A stretch of 64,000 nt of DNA from Cryobacterium sp. BB307 (GTDB lineage Bacteria > Actinomycetota > Actinomycetes > Actinomycetales > Microbacteriaceae), in NCBI RefSeq assembly GCF_012274275.1, contig NZ_JAANZA010000003.1, positions 62,001-126,000 of the forward strand, given 5' to 3'. The position numbers and the translations under genes were made by a program. Shown here piece after piece: positions 1-8,759 of this stretch. How positions within the stretch are numbered: position 1 is the first letter of the stretch; every line of letters begins with the position of its first letter. The notes beneath the pieces are model-generated. The model saw only the letters and a program-made list of their open reading frames with translations, was not told the DNA's origin and did no database searches.

Positions 1-1100
1 TCCAGCAGGCCGAAGCCGTGCTCGATGTGCCAGGTCAGCCAGACCTCTGCCCCCTCTGCGGCGACTGGACCGAACGTCGAGTTCTGGGCGAACACGACGA
101 TCGAGCCGACGCCGGGTATGTCCACCAGGTACTGGGTGCTCACGCCGGAGAACGAGACGTCCGCGATGCGGCCGGGGCCGAGCAGGTTGTCCTCCGGAAC
201 CGGCGTCGGCGCTTCGGTGTGCAGGCGCAGCTTCTCCGGCCGGATGCCCACGGTGACCTCGCCCGTGTGCCGCTTGGCGCGCGACTTGGGCACGACGATC
301 TTGTGACCCGCGAGTTCGACCGAGATCGAGTCGGCTGTCGTGCCCGCTACCGGGCCGGTGAACAGGTTCGACTGGCCGAGGAAGTTCGCCACGAACGCGG
401 TGTGCGGCAACTCGTACAACTCCTCGGGCGCGCCGAGCTGCTCGATCCTGCCCTTGTTCATCACCGCGACGGTGTCGGCCATTGTCATGGCCTCCTCCTG
501 GTCGTGGGTCACGTGCAGGAAGGTGAGCCCGACCTCACCCTGGATCGATTTCAACTCGAGCTGCATCTGGCGCCGCAGCTTGAGGTCGAGCGCACCGAGC
601 GGCTCGTCCAGGAGCAGCAGCGCCGGTCGGTTCACGATCGCGCGCGCGAGCGCGACACGCTGCTGCTGCCCACCGGAGAGCTGCTGCGGCTTGCGCCCGG
701 CGAGGTGGTCGAGCTCGACCAGGCGCAGCGCTTCGTGTGCCTTCTGCCCCGCGTCGGAGATTCCTCGTCGCTTCAGGCCGAACTCCACGTTCTCCAGCAC
801 GGTCATATGCGGGAACAGCGCGTAGCTCTGGAACACGGTGTTGACTGGCCGCTGGTGCGGCTTGGTCGAGGTCACGTCCTTTCCGCCGATCAGGATGCGC
901 CCTTCTGTTGCGTCCTCGAGTCCGGCGACGAGGCGCAGGGTCGTGGTCTTGCCGCATCCGGATGGCCCCAGCAGCGCGAAGAACGAGCCTGCGGGGATGG
1001 TGAGTGTCAGGTCGTCAACCGCCGTGAACCCCGGGAATCTCTTTGTCACTCCCTGGAGTTCAAGGTCGGCTCCGGCCTCGTCGAATTGCCCTCTTGCCAT
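1..1100 (-). CDS. potA: Polyamine-type ABC transporter ATP-binding protein (partial at 3' end)
   Basis: Energises uptake of polyamines or a similar small cation by an ABC importer at the inner face of the membrane. About 366 residues are visible and the frame runs off the window start. The ABC domain fills roughly residues 14-245: Walker A GPSGCGKTT, Q-loop in VFQSYALFPH, signature LSGGQQQRVALARA, Walker B LLLLDEPLGALD, then the H-loop in LHVTHDQEEAM. A TOBE-like region (VGIRPEKLRLH) follows, as in PotA/MalK-type importers. The ATG at 1100 lies two bases past the stop of the binding-protein gene, so the two are one operon; the permease genes are presumably beyond the window edge. Substrate is inferred from the partner and the nearby polyamine-type catabolic genes. 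Confidence 0.88.
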   Translation of the reverse strand, partial: MARGQFDEAGADLELQGVTKRFPGFTAVDDLTLTIPAGSFFALLGPSGCGKTTTLRLVAGLEDATEGRILIGGKDVTSTKPHQRPVNTVFQSYALFPHMTVLENVEFGLKRRGISDAGQKAHEALRLVELDHLAGRKPQQLSGGQQQRVALARAIVNRPALLLLDEPLGALDLKLRRQMQLELKSIQGEVGLTFLHVTHDQEEAMTMADTVAVMNKGRIEQLGAPEELYELPHTAFVANFLGQSNLFTGPVAGTTADSISVELAGHKIVVPKSRAKRHTGEVTVGIRPEKLRLHTEAPTPVPEDNLLGPGRIADVSFSGVSTQYLVDIPGVGSIVVFAQNSTFGPVAAEGAEVWLTWHIEHGFGLL

Positions 1101-1102
1101 TG

Positions 1103-2311
1103 TCAGCCCAGCAGCACGCTCTGGAACTCGCTGCCGTATTGCTGCTCCTCCGCGTTGGAGAGCTTGCGGAATACGTGAACCTGGGAGAGCGTGTCGTCGT
1201 CGGGGAAGATCAACTGGTTTTCGGCGAGCTCGGGATCGATGGCGATTGCGGCCTCCTTCGCCCCCACGACCGGTGTCACGTAGTTCACCCACGCGGCGAC
1301 CTCTGCTGCCACCTCTGGCTCGTAGTAGTAGTTGATGAGCGCCTCGGCGTTCTTCTTGTGCGGCGACCCCATCGGCACGACGAAGTTGTCGTTCCACAGC
1401 GTGCCGCCTGCTTCCGGAATCGCGAACTTCCACTTCTCTTCGCCTGCTTCGGCGTTGATCAGCGTGATGTCACCCGACCAGCAGATGGCCGCGAGGGTGT
1501 CACCGTTGACGAGGTCCTCCAAGTAGGAGTTACCGCGGACGGCGCCGATCTGACCGGATTCCACCTGCTCGCGGAAGACATCCATCGCTTTCGCCCACTC
1601 GTCGTCACCCCAGTCTCCCGAGATGTCGACGCCCTCGTCTTGCAGGATCACGCCCATCGTGTCGCGCATCTCGGACAGCACGCCGACGCGGCCCTTGAGG
1701 GACGGGTCCCACAGGTCGCTCACGGACTTGAGGCCGTTCGGGACTTTCTCGATGTTCCAGCAGATCCCGGCGAAACCACCCTGCCACGGGATGCTCTTCT
1801 GACGGCCAGGGTCGAAGTCGGTGTCAGCGAACTCCGGCGTCAGGTTGGAGATGTTCGGGATGTTTGCGTGGTCGAGATCCTGGACGAAGCCGAGGTTGAT
1901 CCAGCGGGTGATCATCCAGTCGGTGAGGCAGACCGTGTCCGCCCCGATGTCCTGACCGAGCGCCAGCTGGTCGCGCACCTTCGCGTAGTAGGTGTTGTTG
2001 TCGTCGACGTCGATCAGGTACTCGACGCTGATCCCGGTCTTCTCCTGGAAGCCTTCGATCGTCGGGTAGTTTCCGTCGTCATCCTCGTCGATGTAGGCGG
2101 GCCAGTTCGCCCAGCGCACTGTCTTATCGGTGTCGGAGACGTCCTCGGCGGGCGTGAGCACGGTGCGTCCTGATGGGGTGCAGGCGGCGAGTCCCAGCGC
2201 GACCGCGCCTGCACCCGTGCCAGCCAACATGGTGCGACGGGACAGCTGGTGCGCTCGAGCCTGCTGGACAAGACGGCGGATGATCGGGTCTTCGGGCAGT
2301 TGGCGGTTCAT
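1103..2311 (-). CDS. potD: Extracellular solute-binding lipoprotein, spermidine/putrescine type
   Basis: Captures the substrate outside the membrane for the ATPase gene directly downstream. The 402-residue protein begins with a twin-arginine lipoprotein signal: S-R-R-T-M at residues 24-28, a hydrophobic core, and lipobox LAAC with the lipidated Cys at 44. The mature part looks like a PotD/PotF-type type 2 periplasmic-binding fold (for example VRWANWPAYIDEDDD near its start and IPWQGGFAGICWN mid-protein). An ATG at 2413 would add 34 residues, but the ATG at 2311 is preceded by GAAGAGG at ribosome-binding distance and places the Tat signal at a normal position. Polyamine specificity is a family-level inference; other amines or amino-sugars are possible. 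Confidence 0.85.
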   Translation of the reverse strand: MNRQLPEDPIIRRLVQQARAHQLSRRTMLAGTGAGAVALGLAACTPSGRTVLTPAEDVSDTDKTVRWANWPAYIDEDDDGNYPTIEGFQEKTGISVEYLIDVDDNNTYYAKVRDQLALGQDIGADTVCLTDWMITRWINLGFVQDLDHANIPNISNLTPEFADTDFDPGRQKSIPWQGGFAGICWNIEKVPNGLKSVSDLWDPSLKGRVGVLSEMRDTMGVILQDEGVDISGDWGDDEWAKAMDVFREQVESGQIGAVRGNSYLEDLVNGDTLAAICWSGDITLINAEAGEEKWKFAIPEAGGTLWNDNFVVPMGSPHKKNAEALINYYYEPEVAAEVAAWVNYVTPVVGAKEAAIAIDPELAENQLIFPDDDTLSQVHVFRKLSNAEEQQYGSEFQSVLLG

Positions 2312-2574
2312 TAGCTTTGCCTCTTCTCTCAAGCAACGCTGCAAGGGGTCGGAGTCACGCATCACACGTGCCGTGGAAAGATACTTGCACACTCCCGCGC
2401 AATATCGCACCACTCACGGCTGTTTACGGCAGGTTCTTTTCACGATTGTGACGAAATCAGCACAAATGTGCGGGGGTTACGTTCGGAATCCATCGTGGCA
2501 TCCGAGCTATGGTTGTAGCTGAGCGGTGATCCAATGACGGGCCCGCGTTTCGTCATGTCTACGGCAGGAGAGCA
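2312..2574. promoter_or_regulatory. Divergent intergenic region between potD-like gene and ald
   Basis: This 263-base gap must hold the promoters of the transporter operon (minus) and of ald (plus). A small palindrome, GCACA-AA-TGTGC, lies at 2460-2471 and could be a regulator site. A clear ribosome-binding site (GGAGAG) lies just upstream of the ald ATG. No convincing -35/-10 pair was identified by eye, and no RNA element was recognised. Confidence 0.4.
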
Positions 2575-3690
2575 ATGAAGGTCGGCATCCCCAAGGAGAT
2601 CAAGAACAACGAGTTCAGGGTCGCGATCACGCCGGCGGGGGTTCATGACCTCGTCTCCAACGGCCACGACGTCATTGTCGAGACCGGCGCTGGGCTGGGG
2701 TCATCGATTACCGACAGCGAGTACGCGGCCGCGGGGGCGACTATCGCGCCGGATGCAGCGAGCACCTGGGGCGAAGCCGACCTGTTGCTAAAGGTCAAGG
2801 AGCCGGTGCCCAGCGAGTACGGGTTCTTCCGTGAGGACCTCACTCTCTTCGCCTACCTGCACCTTGCCGCCGAGCCCGAGCTGACCAGGGCCCTTGTTCA
2901 GAGCCGTATGACGGCGATCGCCTACGAGACGGTGCAGCTGCCGTCGCGGGCCCTGCCGCTGCTCGCCCCGATGAGCGAGGTCGCCGGACGACTCGCCCCC
3001 ATCGTCGGCGCCTACTCGATGCTGAAGCCTGCCGGCGGCCCCGGTCTCCTTGTCCCCGGCGTACCCGGCACCGCTCCCGCCAAGGTGGTCGTGCTCGGTG
3101 GTGGCGTCGCTGGCACGAACGCGATCTCGGTCGCGGTCGGCCTTGGCGCCGAGGTCACCGTGCTCGACACCAACCTGCAGCGGCTGAAGGAACTCGACGC
3201 GCTCTACAGCGGGCGCATCCGCACCATCGCGTCCAACGCGTTCGAGGTCGAGCGTGCTGTCCTGCCTGCCGACCTTGTCATCGGGTCCGTGCTGATCCCG
3301 GGTGCCAAGGCGCCGAAGCTGGTCAGCAATGACCTGGTGTCCCGGATGCGTCCGGGCAGCGTGCTCGTCGACATCGCCGTCGACCAGGGCGGTTGTTTCG
3401 AGGACTCCCGCCCGACCACGCACTCGGACCCGACCTTCAGGGTGCACAATTCGCTGTTCTACTGTGTCGCCAACATGCCCGGAGCGGTTCCGAACACGTC
3501 GACGTATGCGCTGACCAACGCCACCATGCCGTACGTGCGCGCGGTCGCGAACAACGGCTGGCAAGTCGCGCTGCAGGCTGACCCGAGTCTCGCGCTCGGC
3601 CTGAACACGCACGGCGGTCGGGTTGTCAACCGGCCGGTCGCCGAGGCGCTCGGCTACGACCACGTGCAGCTGGAAGAGGCGATCGCCTAA
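2575..3690 (+). CDS. ald: Alanine dehydrogenase
   Basis: Catalyses the reversible NAD-dependent deamination of L-alanine to pyruvate and ammonium in the cytoplasm. At 371 residues it has the usual family length. The start (MKVGIPKEIKNNEFRVAITP) is the family's hallmark. The substrate-binding Lys lies in LLLKVKEPVPSEY and the catalytic His in LFAYLHLAAEPE. The Rossmann motif is GGGVAGTNAISVAVGLGAEV near residue 175. GGAGAG precedes the ATG. It stands alone, convergent with the sigma-factor gene. It could recycle alanine made by the pyruvate-linked aminotransferase encoded at 24353-25756; that link is an inference. Confidence 0.95.
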   Translation: MKVGIPKEIKNNEFRVAITPAGVHDLVSNGHDVIVETGAGLGSSITDSEYAAAGATIAPDAASTWGEADLLLKVKEPVPSEYGFFREDLTLFAYLHLAAEPELTRALVQSRMTAIAYETVQLPSRALPLLAPMSEVAGRLAPIVGAYSMLKPAGGPGLLVPGVPGTAPAKVVVLGGGVAGTNAISVAVGLGAEVTVLDTNLQRLKELDALYSGRIRTIASNAFEVERAVLPADLVIGSVLIPGAKAPKLVSNDLVSRMRPGSVLVDIAVDQGGCFEDSRPTTHSDPTFRVHNSLFYCVANMPGAVPNTSTYALTNATMPYVRAVANNGWQVALQADPSLALGLNTHGGRVVNRPVAEALGYDHVQLEEAIA

Positions 3691-3724
3691 CGCCGCCGGC
3701 GGGCCGTGGCGGGTCGGCCGCCTG

Positions 3725-4333
3725 CTATGCAGGAGCTTCCTCGTTCTGCAGGACATGTGGCCCGGTTGCCATGGATTGTCGGGGATCCGGGCGCGTTTGA
3801 CGGCGGATGTCCTGCACAACAGGGGTCCCGGCGATCAATCGACTGCGCAACTGAGCGCGCGCACGGTGATAGCGGCTGCGAATCGTGCCCTCCTTGATGC
3901 GAAGGATGCGACTCACCTCGACAAGCGAGAACCCGTCCCAGTGAACGAGGCCGATGATGTCGCGATCGACTGGGTCGAGTTCTCGAAGCATCGCGTGCAA
4001 TTCGGCGTACTCGGACGAGTCAACGAATCCTGAGTCGTGGTTCGTCAGGAGTTCGCTCCTGAGCCGGTCAGCAACTGCACGGCGGCGATACCCGCTGCGT
4101 CGATGGTGCAGGAGAACGTTCCGGGCGATTCCGAACATCCATGGCCGGACTTCGTCATTCGATCGGGGCAGCGATGCCGCACGCTTCCAAAGGATCATGA
4201 AGGTCTCCGCGAGTAGGTCCGCCGCGTCGTGCGACGGCTCCACACGTCGGGACAAGTACGCGAGCAAAGCCGGAGAATGGTCCGCTACCGCTCGCTCGAT
4301 GCGTGCACGACGCGACTCCGAGTGTTCTCTCAC
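3725..4333 (-). CDS. RNA polymerase sigma-70 family factor (ECF-like)
   Basis: A two-domain sigma factor of 202 residues that would direct RNA polymerase to a small regulon. Region 2 spans about residues 20-85 (ADLLAETFMILWKRA, then RPWMFGIARNVLLHHRR). Region 4 spans about 115-165, with the helix-turn-helix VSRILRIKEGTIRSRYHRAR. The gene begins with GTG at 4333 inside the stop of the preceding membrane-protein gene (GTGA overlap), so it is translationally coupled to it. About 35 residues after region 4 show no recognised domain. The gene pair seems less GC-rich than its neighbours by eye. The regulon is unknown. Confidence 0.85.
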   Translation of the reverse strand: MREHSESRRARIERAVADHSPALLAYLSRRVEPSHDAADLLAETFMILWKRAASLPRSNDEVRPWMFGIARNVLLHHRRSGYRRRAVADRLRSELLTNHDSGFVDSSEYAELHAMLRELDPVDRDIIGLVHWDGFSLVEVSRILRIKEGTIRSRYHRARAQLRSRLIAGTPVVQDIRRQTRPDPRQSMATGPHVLQNEEAPA

Positions 4334-4920
4334 AGGTCTGCCGGGACGCAGGTCATCCCGTGGGCATCCACCCCGACCGTGTCGCCTGGCTCGCTGAACC
4401 AGAGCACTCCAGGTACGACCTCGCGGGCGAACTTCTGGAGAAACGGCGAAAGTTGATCGGCTACGCGCCGTTCGCCATCGGGATCGAACGGCTCCGGCTT
4501 CCCGGCGTCATAGAGGTGCTGCCCGAAGCCCGCCCAATCACGAGCTTCGATCGCTTCGTCCAGCGCTGCGCGATCTCCCGGACCCGGGTTGCGCAATTCG
4601 ATCCAAGCGCGACAGGTCTCGGAATGCCCATCGTCGGTGGTCCAGTTCACCGGGATTGGAGTCGTGTTTCTTGCGTTCTCCAGTGGCATGCTCACGCCCG
4701 CCCAGTGTGACATCTCCACCACAGCGACACCCGCACCCGCCGTGAGAGCCAATGAGCCGCCAACGAGCATGGGCACGAACCATCGTGACCTCACCGGACG
4801 ACCTTCCCGAAGCTGTGCAGGCATCGATGCGTCAACCAGCATCGCGGTCTCGCGCAACGCGGCCGGCGTCATCGGCTTGATGGCGGCTGAGAGCAGTTCG
4901 TCGAGTCGGTCGTCGTTCAC
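4330..4920 (-). CDS. Membrane protein coupled to a sigma factor (possible anti-sigma or sensor)
   Basis: No family is recognised with confidence. The protein has 196 residues: a cytoplasmic N-terminus of about 48 residues (VNDDRLDELLSAAIKPMTP), one transmembrane segment about residues 49-68 (FVPMLVGGSLALTAGAGVAV), and an outer domain of about 125 residues with two Cys. The start is decided by a strong GGAGGA site five bases before GTG 4920; an ATG 57 bases upstream has no such signal. The topology and coupling to the sigma gene suggest an anti-sigma factor, but no zinc-binding HxxxCxxC motif is seen and the gene order (membrane protein first) is the reverse of the usual one. Confidence 0.65.
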   Translation of the reverse strand: MNDDRLDELLSAAIKPMTPAALRETAMLVDASMPAQLREGRPVRSRWFVPMLVGGSLALTAGAGVAVVEMSHWAGVSMPLENARNTTPIPVNWTTDDGHSETCRAWIELRNPGPGDRAALDEAIEARDWAGFGQHLYDAGKPEPFDPDGERRVADQLSPFLQKFAREVVPGVLWFSEPGDTVGVDAHGMTCVPADL

Positions 4921-4995
4921 GGATCCTCCAGTGGTGTTTGCCTCTTCATTCCCGGATCGCTGCACATCGTTGCACACCGACGAACTTGACAGGTT

Positions 4996-7770
4996 TTAGC
5001 CCTGTTTAGGCATCGGCAGGGCGACCCGCTCCACCGGCCCGTCGCCGGGCACGAGCCACGCCGTCTGGCGCGGGTTCTCCAGCGGCGGCGGCAGTTCAGC
5101 GAGTCTCGTCACTGCACGGAACTCGGAAGTGGAGCAGCCGTGCACGAGGACAGGAAGCCTTGACCGCAAGCGTGGCAGCAAACCCCAGCGCGCCTGCCAC
5201 GCATCCGGATCACCGATGATGACCGTGCGGCGTCCACCACTTGCCGGTTCCAGGCCATCCGCCGCCGAATCCAGTTCGACGACCTCGAGGTCCGACCCCA
5301 GCGTGCGCAGAAGGTCGCCGAGCTGGCCAGGTGCCGCAGCGACAACAGCAAACGATCCGTCCAGCCGCTCCGCGACGGGTGGTGTCACCGGCCGGGGCGC
5401 GGGAGACAGCGGATCGGCGAGCACGAACTGGATGCGCTTCGCTTGCCACTGGCCGCCGCCGGGCGGCAGCGTCGGATCGTGCAGCCCCGGCTCACCACCC
5501 GCCAGCAGGTAGTCCGCTCGATCGGGAATCCGCAGGAGGATCCGGCTGTCGCACAACGCCGAGATCGCGTTCGATCCGAGCCGTCGAGCCGCCGCGACGA
5601 CACGCACGCCGGCCGATGGCCCCTCCTGCAGCACCGCGGCCAGCAACTCCACGAAAGCCTGCTGGTAGTCGATGGTGAACCTCGAGCACAGGGTGTCCAG
5701 GTCGTCGACCAGCAGCAGCGGAACCGTTCGCTGTCCGGCCCTCACCGCGGCGAGCGTGCCGAACACGACATCCCACGCTCCCTCGATGTCGGCCGGGATG
5801 AGCTGCGCGTTGCCTGCTGAGCCGATGGCGGCCAGCGCCCCGCTCTTGCCTGAACCCGCCCCGCCGAGCACAAGCAGGTTCCCGTGCTGACGCGGACGGT
5901 AGACCGCGACCGGCTGCTCTTGCCGCTCGGGCAGGTCGAACAGGCCAATCGGCACGGCGATCTCGTCTGCGTCGGCGTCCCCTCCGAGCAGCGCCGGCAA
6001 GGCCGAGAACGGGAGTCTCGGCGGCAGCGGGTCCAGCCACGGGCGGTGCAGCTCCCATTCGCGGTCCCGCCAAACCGCGGCGACCTCCCGGGCGTCCGCG
6101 GGTCCGGCCAGAGCTAGTTGCACGATAGTCGGTCGCTCCCCCGCGACCGCCGCGAGCGCCCGACCGGGCGTACGCGGCAGTCGCGACGCATCCGGCACGC
6201 CCACCACCGCCGCGCTGTCAGCTGGATTGTTCACCCGCAGGCAGATGCGCAGGGAGCAGTTCGCCAGTACGGCATCCCGGATGACGCCGGATGGCCGCTG
6301 CGTGCACAGCACCAGGTGGAGGCCGAGCGACCGGCCGCGCGCGGCGATATCGGCGAACAGCTCATGCAGGCCGGGGAGCTCGCTGACCATGGCAGCGAAC
6401 TCGTCGACCACGATCACTAGTCTCGGCAAGACCCCAGGCGCGAGCTCCGCCACGTCCTTCACCGCGGCGCGCGCGAGCGCCGCCTCACGCCTTCTCAGCT
6501 CCGCGCGCAGGCTCTCCAGTGCGCGGCCGGCCTCCCGCTCGTCCAGATCGGTCACGACACCCGCGCAGTGCGGCAATACCGCCAGCGGGGCGAACGCCGA
6601 ACCGCCCTTGAAGTCAACCAACAGGAAGTTCACCTCCAGCGGAGAGCGTGTCGAAGCCAGTGCGAGCGCCAGCGTGACGAGCAGTTCGCTCTTGCCGCTT
6701 CCGGTCGTGCCTCCGACGAGCAGATGGGGGCCGTCCCGCACGAGGTCAAGGATGACCGGTCCAGCCGCACCGACCCCGATCGCGCAGCCGAACACGCCAC
6801 CGCCGACGCGGCCGATCGATGAGAACGTGACGGACTCCGGGAGGCCCGCGGATGCGCCCAGGCCATCCTGCTCCGCCGCCAGCGCCAGTCGCCGGCTGAA
6901 CGCGACGGCCTGTTCCAGCGACGCGAACTCGGGAACAAGGTCGCGAACGTCGGGCACTTCCGGATGGCTGAGGATCCCAGCGGGAGCAGTCAGCGAGACA
7001 ACTACTCGGCACGAGCTTGGGAGCGTGTCGGCGGTCGCGGCCACCGCGACGACGATCGTGTCGTCGTCCGAGACGAACTCGACGCCAGGCACCTCCGACG
7101 ACAGCTCGACCCGGTGCGGTAGGTCACGCAGCCAGCGCCATTCGGTTGCCGCCCGGATGGTGACGTCACCCGGCCCAAGCGCAAAGGCGAGCCTCAACGT
7201 CACGGCTCGCGCGGCGGCGTGAGCGAGAGGGAGCGGCCCGCAGAAGCCGATGCCGAGCCGAGCATCGACGCTCACCGGGGCGTCCGGAAGGCGGGTCGCG
7301 TGCTCCAGCAACTCGAGCAGCGACGGATCGTCGGACAGCGTCGGCGCGAGGTCGAGTCCGCTGACCAGCGTGCCGCTGCCGATGCGCACCGGCAGCGCAT
7401 CGCCGCCTCGCGCTCGCCACCGCTCCGGATCCCGGTGACCGTTTCCGAGGAGCCTCGAAAACGACGGCGCCGCGGATTCGGCCGCGTCCCGCTCGCGGTC
7501 GTGCTCGGTGTCGATACTCTCCCGCGTGCGACGCACAGTTGCCTCGAATGCGGCATGCGCCTCACGGGAGCGACGGGTGTTGCCGCGCCTCGAGTCGACC
7601 AGGCTCGCGATCGCCACCAGCGGTCCTAGCAGCGCGAACAGCAGCGTGAACGGCGATGAGGTCAGCAGGAACAGCGCGAGGGACACCACCACGGGCGCGA
7701 TCGTCGCGATCAGCGGGAATGGTGCGCGTGCCGGCGCCTGCGGTGGGGTCGGCAACGCGATCGATGGCAC
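4996..7770 (-). CDS. FtsK/SpoIIIE-type membrane ATPase (EccC/EssC-like)
   Basis: A 924-residue membrane-anchored ATPase. Two hydrophobic segments lie at about residues 19-36 and 40-57. The first ATPase domain has Walker A GGTTGSGKSE near 353-361, Walker B LVIVVDEF near 452-457 and a CTQRPSG motif, all FtsK/SpoIIIE traits. A second domain has Walker A GGAGSGKSG near 635-643 and LLLVDDLD. A degenerate third NTPase-like part closes the protein. This arrangement resembles the coupling ATPases of type VII secretion rather than DNA translocases: no gamma winged-helix domain is visible. GTG 7770 has GGTGGGG upstream; an ATG at 7821 would add 17 residues without a ribosome site. It is last in the kinase/FN3 cluster. 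Confidence 0.8.
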   Translation of the reverse strand: MPSIALPTPPQAPARAPFPLIATIAPVVVSLALFLLTSSPFTLLFALLGPLVAIASLVDSRRGNTRRSREAHAAFEATVRRTRESIDTEHDRERDAAESAAPSFSRLLGNGHRDPERWRARGGDALPVRIGSGTLVSGLDLAPTLSDDPSLLELLEHATRLPDAPVSVDARLGIGFCGPLPLAHAAARAVTLRLAFALGPGDVTIRAATEWRWLRDLPHRVELSSEVPGVEFVSDDDTIVVAVAATADTLPSSCRVVVSLTAPAGILSHPEVPDVRDLVPEFASLEQAVAFSRRLALAAEQDGLGASAGLPESVTFSSIGRVGGGVFGCAIGVGAAGPVILDLVRDGPHLLVGGTTGSGKSELLVTLALALASTRSPLEVNFLLVDFKGGSAFAPLAVLPHCAGVVTDLDEREAGRALESLRAELRRREAALARAAVKDVAELAPGVLPRLVIVVDEFAAMVSELPGLHELFADIAARGRSLGLHLVLCTQRPSGVIRDAVLANCSLRICLRVNNPADSAAVVGVPDASRLPRTPGRALAAVAGERPTIVQLALAGPADAREVAAVWRDREWELHRPWLDPLPPRLPFSALPALLGGDADADEIAVPIGLFDLPERQEQPVAVYRPRQHGNLLVLGGAGSGKSGALAAIGSAGNAQLIPADIEGAWDVVFGTLAAVRAGQRTVPLLLVDDLDTLCSRFTIDYQQAFVELLAAVLQEGPSAGVRVVAAARRLGSNAISALCDSRILLRIPDRADYLLAGGEPGLHDPTLPPGGGQWQAKRIQFVLADPLSPAPRPVTPPVAERLDGSFAVVAAAPGQLGDLLRTLGSDLEVVELDSAADGLEPASGGRRTVIIGDPDAWQARWGLLPRLRSRLPVLVHGCSTSEFRAVTRLAELPPPLENPRQTAWLVPGDGPVERVALPMPKQG

Positions 7771-7880
7771 TGGACAACCCCACCAGACGCCCGCGCTCCT
7801 CGGATGCCCGCGCCTCGGCATCCGGGGACATCGCCGGCTCGATCCTGTGCCGCGCGGAGCGGACCTCGGGCGCCGCTCTA

Positions 7881-8759
7881 TCAGCTGACGATGAAGAACT
7901 GCTCGCCGATGTCAATGCGGGAGCCGCGGATCACGCGGTAGCGTCGATCGGCTTGCAATCGGCGTGGCAGGGCCTCGGGCTCCCTCAGCACCGTCCCGTT
8001 GCCGGAGAACCGGTCACGAACCCAGAACACGCCGGACTCCTGCCCGTACTCGAGGTGCGTCTTGGACACCGAGCGCGTCGGGTCGACCACCGCGAGCAGC
8101 TGGTCGAAGTACTCGCCGGGCTCCGGGCGCGGATTCCGGCCGACCAGACCGGAGCCGAAGACCGTGTAGCTCTCGCCCGTGCTGAACTGGAGCACGAACC
8201 GCTCGCCGGTGACCCCCAGGGCAACGATGCGGGTCGCCTCGACGTCCTCGAAGGCCGTGGACGGTTCGGCGGGCGCTGGGACCGGCTCGTGCTCGAGCAC
8301 TGGCTCGGGTTCGGGAGCCGGCTCCGGTTCCAGTTCGAGCTCGGGTTCGGGAGCCGGCTCCGGCTCCGGCTCCAGCTCCGCTTCCGGCTCTGGCTCCCAC
8401 TCCGGCTCCAGTTCCGGCATCTCTTCGACCTCCGTGACGGTGGGCACGCCCACCGGGATGGCCGTCACGACCGCGGTGTCGCGCGGATCGCCACCCGACG
8501 CGAATGCCTTGCTCACCGCCTGCGACACGAAGCCGCACTCGGGGCAGAAGATGTCCTCGCGAAGCATGGCCGAGCCACACTGGTCGCACCGGGTCTCGTC
8601 GACCGCAGCCCCCAGCGACGGCGGCGGTGCGGGTGTCGTCAGAGGACGAGCGACGATCGGGCGTGGGGGTGGCGCGACGGTGGTCTTCACCGCCCTGCCG
8701 CATTCGCCGCAGAACAGTGCCCCGGTCGGCAGCTCGGTGGAGCAGTAGCTGCACTTCAT
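7881..8759 (-). CDS. Zinc-ribbon and FHA-domain protein
   Basis: A 292-residue soluble protein built for phosphothreonine recognition. The N-terminus carries two zinc ribbons: CSYC...CGEC (residues 3-23) and CDQC...CPEC (about 60-80). A Glu/Pro-rich linker of roughly 50 residues follows, encoded by tandem repeats. The C-terminal FHA domain has [14 protein letters not shown] and GNGT, the residues that bind phosphothreonine in this family. The start overlaps the stop of the transglutaminase-like gene (ATGA). With the kinase and phosphatase of the same cluster, it is a likely phospho-dependent adaptor. Because EssC proteins of Firmicutes carry FHA domains at their N-terminus, it may serve the FtsK-type ATPase encoded next. 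Confidence 0.85.
   Translation of the reverse strand: MKCSYCSTELPTGALFCGECGRAVKTTVAPPPRPIVARPLTTPAPPPSLGAAVDETRCDQCGSAMLREDIFCPECGFVSQAVSKAFASGGDPRDTAVVTAIPVGVPTVTEVEEMPELEPEWEPEPEAELEPEPEPAPEPELELEPEPAPEPEPVLEHEPVPAPAEPSTAFEDVEATRIVALGVTGERFVLQFSTGESYTVFGSGLVGRNPRPEPGEYFDQLLAVVDPTRSVSKTHLEYGQESGVFWVRDRFSGNGTVLREPEALPRRLQADRRYRVIRGSRIDIGEQFFIVS
8304..8363. repeat. 36-base tandem repeat encoding a Glu/Pro linker
   Basis: The 24-base block at 8304-8327 recurs exactly at 8340-8363, a 36-base (12-codon) period. It lies in frame within the zinc-ribbon/FHA gene and encodes the E-P-E-P-A-P-E-P type linker. Shorter copies continue to about 8420. Length variation between strains is likely, because the unit is a multiple of three. 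Confidence 0.8.
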
